Of a stretch of DNA of 8,230 nt, positions 6,560-8,230 are shown piece by piece; the stretch's first letter is position 1, and each line of letters begins with the position of its first letter. The DNA comes from Bacteroidales bacterium (lineage in GTDB: Bacteria > Bacteroidota > Bacteroidia > Bacteroidales > Bacteroidaceae). The position numbers and the translations under genes are program-made. The DNA lies in contig SFPF01000125.1 in NCBI GenBank assembly GCA_004552155.1, positions 1 through 8,230 on the forward strand, given 5' to 3'. A model generated the notes under the pieces. That model saw only the letters and a list, made by a program, of their open reading frames with translations, ran no database searches and was not told the DNA's origin.

Positions 6560-7992
6560 ATGAAAATAAAGTCTCTAAAACGTATCTTATTAATGGCATT
6601 GGCTTGCCCGCTGCTTGCAACGGCGCAGCCCAACAACCCCTTCAACCGCTCGCGGGCGGCAGGCGGTGGCGGAAGTTCTAAAAACGCTTTCAATCAAGGG
6701 CGAAAAAACAATTTCAACGAATACCGCGCCTCGCTCAATGCCGAGTACGAGCGCATGTCGCGTATGCCGTGGCGCAACCAAAATGTCAATGCGCCGATAA
6801 AGCCCGTCAAGGTGAAGCCACTAAGAACGACAACTTCAAGGTGCAGCCCATTGCTCCTATCGAAGAGCAAAAGGGTCAATCTGCCAACGCCTTTACTTTC
6901 CAATATCTCGGCACGGCGATGAGCGTGCGCATGCCGTCCGACGGCAAGTTTCGCATGAACGGCACGGGCAGCAACAGCGTGGGCGACGTCTGGCACACGT
7001 TGAGCGATGCCAAGTACAACAACATGCTCGTCGACTGCATGAAATTGCGCCAGCAATACGACCTTTGCGACTGGGCATACCTGCAAATGCTTCAGGCTTT
7101 GGGCAACGCCTATCTCGGGAAGGGCAGCAACGAGGCCGTGATGCTTACAGCATTCGTTTACAGCCAGTCCGGCTATAAGTTGAGGCTCGCCGAAGTGGAC
7201 GGCAGGCTCGAAATGCTGTTTGCCTCGCAGCACAACGTGTACGACAAGCCCTACGTCGTGTGCAACGGCGACAAATTCTACAGCATGAACGAGGGCGGCA
7301 AGTCTATCAAAGTAAATTCCGCAAAGTTTCCCAAGGAGCGCTCGCTCTCCTTGTGGGTGCCGGGTACGCCCGAGGTGAAAGAGCAGCCTTCTGCCGCCCG
7401 CACCCTCACAGCCAAGAGTTATGCCGACATGACGGCGAAAGTGAGTGTGAATAAAAACCTGCTCGATTTTTATTCCTCTTATCCCACTTCTGAGGTGGGC
7501 GGCAACTTCATGACGCGCTGGGCGATGTATGCCAATACGCCGATGTGCGCTTCCGTGAAGACGCAGCTCTATCCCGCTTTGCGGCGCGGCATTCAGGGCA
7601 AGTCGCAGCGCGAGTCCGTAGAACGCCTGCTCAACTGGGTGCAGACGGCTTTCATTTACGAATACGATGACAAAGTGTGGGGGGGCGACCGTGCATTTTT
7701 TGCCGAAGAAAGCCTCCACTATCCTTATTGCGACTGCGAAGACCGCAGCATTCTCTTCACCCGTCTCGTGCGCGACCTCCTCGGACTTAAATGCGTGCTC
7801 GTATATTACCCCGGGCATTTGGCTTCCGCCGTTCAGTTCACCGACAGCGAAGCTCTTGCCAAAGGCGGCGACTACATCAATGTCAATGGCAGCAAGTTCG
7901 TCATTGCCGACCCCACCTACATCGGTGCGCCCGTCGGTTCCACGATGCCCGATATGGACAATGCTTCCGCAAAAGTCATTCTGTTGCAATAA
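6560..7992 (+). pseudogene. Exported transglutaminase/cysteine-protease-like protein, interrupted by a frameshift near 6820
   Basis: The ATG at 6560 starts a signal peptide (residues 1-22, LLATA before QP), then a Gly/Asn-rich linker and an EYRASLNAEYERMSRMPW segment typical of the N-terminus of such Bacteroidales proteins, ending in a Pro/Lys tract (IKPVKVKP). That frame stops at 6922. The remainder is in the next frame from about 6820 to 7992. It holds a large helical region, then a papain/transglutaminase-like core: NWVQTAFIYEYDDKVWGG, the nucleophile motif YCDCEDRS (predicted Cys codon 7735-7737, DCED as in LapG/BTLCP proteases), histidine in PGHLASAV (7816-7818), and aspartate in IADPTYIGA (7909-7911). 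The complete triad suggests an active envelope enzyme cleaving or crosslinking proteins. The shift corresponds to one missing base between roughly 6800 and 6825; repaired, the protein is about 477 aa. An internal start at 6769 would give a 407-aa product lacking a signal peptide. Confidence 0.82.
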
Positions 7993-8048
7993 GCATAAAG
8001 CTCCTTTTTTGAAGTTCAACGATTGTTTAAGTGCTGCGTCAAATTTTT

Positions 8049-8068
8049 CGCGCGCGCGTATATATATA
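8049..8068. repeat. (CG)5(TA)5 alternating purine-pyrimidine tract
   Basis: Twenty bases alternate strictly: five CG dinucleotides (8049-8058), then five TA dinucleotides (8059-8068). Each half is self-complementary. CG alternation is the classical Z-DNA-forming sequence, and alternating TA melts or extrudes easily. The tract is about 90 bp upstream of the -7 element of the rRNA-type promoter. Confidence 0.85.
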
Positions 8069-8078
8069 ATATTGTGTA
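8061..8078. repeat. Inverted copy of the 18-nt AT-rich element at 3052-3069
   Basis: TATATATAATATTGTGTA is the exact reverse complement of 3052-3069. It overlaps the TA half of the alternating tract. The two copies lie in inverted orientation about 5 kb apart and enclose genes two to seven of the operon. Confidence 0.6.
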
Positions 8079-8104
8079 CCCTCTTTACTTTGAAAAAAAG
8101 TTGC

Positions 8105-8150
8105 CTTTCTTATAAGAAAAAAGGGAAAAGCCTTTTGTGTTATAAGAAAA
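8105..8150. repeat. Duplicated TTATAAGAAAA box upstream of the rRNA-type promoter
   Basis: TTATAAGAAAA occurs at 8110-8120 and 8140-8150, exactly 30 bp apart, close to three helical turns. Each copy is preceded at slightly different spacing by GCCTTT. The first copy is the right half of a perfect 14-nt palindrome, TTTCTTATAAGAAA (8107-8118 core, flanked by T/A runs); the second lies within the promoter spacer. They may be UP-like or regulator-binding elements. Confidence 0.55.
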
Positions 8151-8163
8151 GTTCGTACTTTTG
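8135..8163 (+). promoter_or_regulatory. Strong promoter, probably of a ribosomal RNA operon
   Basis: The -33 element TTG (8135-8137, in CTTTTGTG) and -7 element TACTTTTG (8156-8163) match the Bacteroidota consensus with an 18-nt spacer, slightly shorter than the 20 nt of the other two promoters here. The sequence after the -7 element (CACTCGC) and the downstream boxA-like site are features of Bacteroidales rRNA leaders as I recall them. The A-rich upstream DNA could act as an UP element. Its gene is outside the window. Confidence 0.75.
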
Positions 8164-8174
8164 CACTCGCTAAA

Positions 8175-8190
8175 CGGGGGAACGCCCTCG
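8175..8190 (+). other. Small leader hairpin
   Basis: CGGGGG (8175-8180) and CCCTCG (8185-8190) form a six-pair stem with one G-T pair and an AACG loop, a few bases after the expected transcription start. No T-run follows, so it is more likely a leader structure than a terminator. Confidence 0.5.
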
Positions 8191-8209
8191 GGAAGCAAAG
8201 AAGAAAAGA

Positions 8210-8225
8210 GTTCTTTGAAACAATT
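8210..8225 (+). promoter_or_regulatory. boxA-like antitermination site in the presumed rRNA leader
   Basis: GTTCTTTGAAACAATTT resembles the Escherichia coli rRNA boxA TGCTCTTTAACAATTT and the conserved GTTCTTTGA block seen ahead of 16S genes in Bacteroidales. NusB/NusE binding there would protect the rRNA transcript from early termination. The 16S gene itself is not in the window, so identification rests on this site and the promoter. Confidence 0.65.
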
Positions 8226-8230
8226 TCCAT

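Larger units (their letters stand above)
7993..8230. other. Non-coding region between the operon and a presumed rRNA operon
   Basis: This AT-rich stretch has no plausible gene. No strong intrinsic terminator follows the stop at 7992; a six-T run at about 8003-8008 lacks a good stem. It then contains an alternating (CG)5(TA)5 tract, the inverted copy of the 18-nt element, two copies of TTATAAGAAAA, a promoter, a small leader hairpin and a boxA-like sequence. The layout points to an rRNA operon whose 16S gene lies to the right. Confidence 0.7.

Noticed and set aside
6255..6825. Programmed -1 ribosomal frameshifting in the last two operon genes
   Set aside because: Neither break region has an X-XXY-YYZ slippery heptamer or a clear downstream stem, and neither family is known to use recoding.
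6694..8019. 441-codon open frame on the minus strand
   Set aside because: It is antisense to the transglutaminase-like gene with its complete catalytic motifs; the His/Val/Leu-rich product is typical of a shadow frame.
1..8230. CRISPR array, tRNA gene or insertion sequence
   Set aside because: No regularly spaced repeats, no cloverleaf-like segment and no transposase or target-site duplication could be seen.

Overview
The window looks like a chromosomal piece of a member of the Bacteroidota, most likely order Bacteroidales. Three promoters of the -33 TTG / -7 TAnnTTTG type used by the Bacteroidota housekeeping sigma factor can be read directly. Genes lack Shine-Dalgarno sequences. Nearly every secreted product has a lysine-rich Met-Lys start with a signal peptide ending in Ala-Gln. 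Several proteins resemble families I know mainly from Bacteroides, Prevotella and relatives. Coding DNA is fairly GC-rich; the two large intergenic stretches are clearly more AT-rich.

Layout, all genes on the + strand. (1) 1-428: an ECF-type RNA polymerase sigma factor cut by the left edge. (2) 446-1039: a four-helix membrane protein with an N-terminal coiled coil, the likely partner of that sigma factor. (3) 1040-1741: about 700 bp with no convincing gene. It holds a consensus promoter running straight into a hairpin with a T-run, a set of overlapping inverted repeats, and the promoter of the next operon. (4) 1742-7992: a compact seven-gene operon with gaps of 7-44 nt in which every product is exported: a 429-aa protein of unknown function, a small periplasmic protein, an eight-strand outer-membrane barrel, a lipoprotein paralogous to the small periplasmic protein, a DUF6175-like protein, a 303-aa protein broken by a frameshift, and a transglutaminase/cysteine-protease-like protein also broken by a frameshift. 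(5) 7993-8230: a (CG)5(TA)5 tract, a duplicated AT-rich box, a strong promoter and a boxA-like leader that should feed a ribosomal RNA operon starting just past the right edge.

The seven-gene operon is the main interest. It combines a predicted Cys-His-Asp enzyme, an outer-membrane barrel, a lipoprotein with its non-lipidated paralogue, and several proteins whose patterns faintly recall the LPP20/FlgT/CsgG group of envelope-assembly proteins. That suggests an uncharacterised envelope or surface-assembly machine. The individual families are known from Bacteroidales genomes, but I know of no established function for the set. The last two genes each carry one -1-type frameshift with conserved sequence continuing downstream, so in this strain the operon is either recently inactivated or contains two sequence errors.
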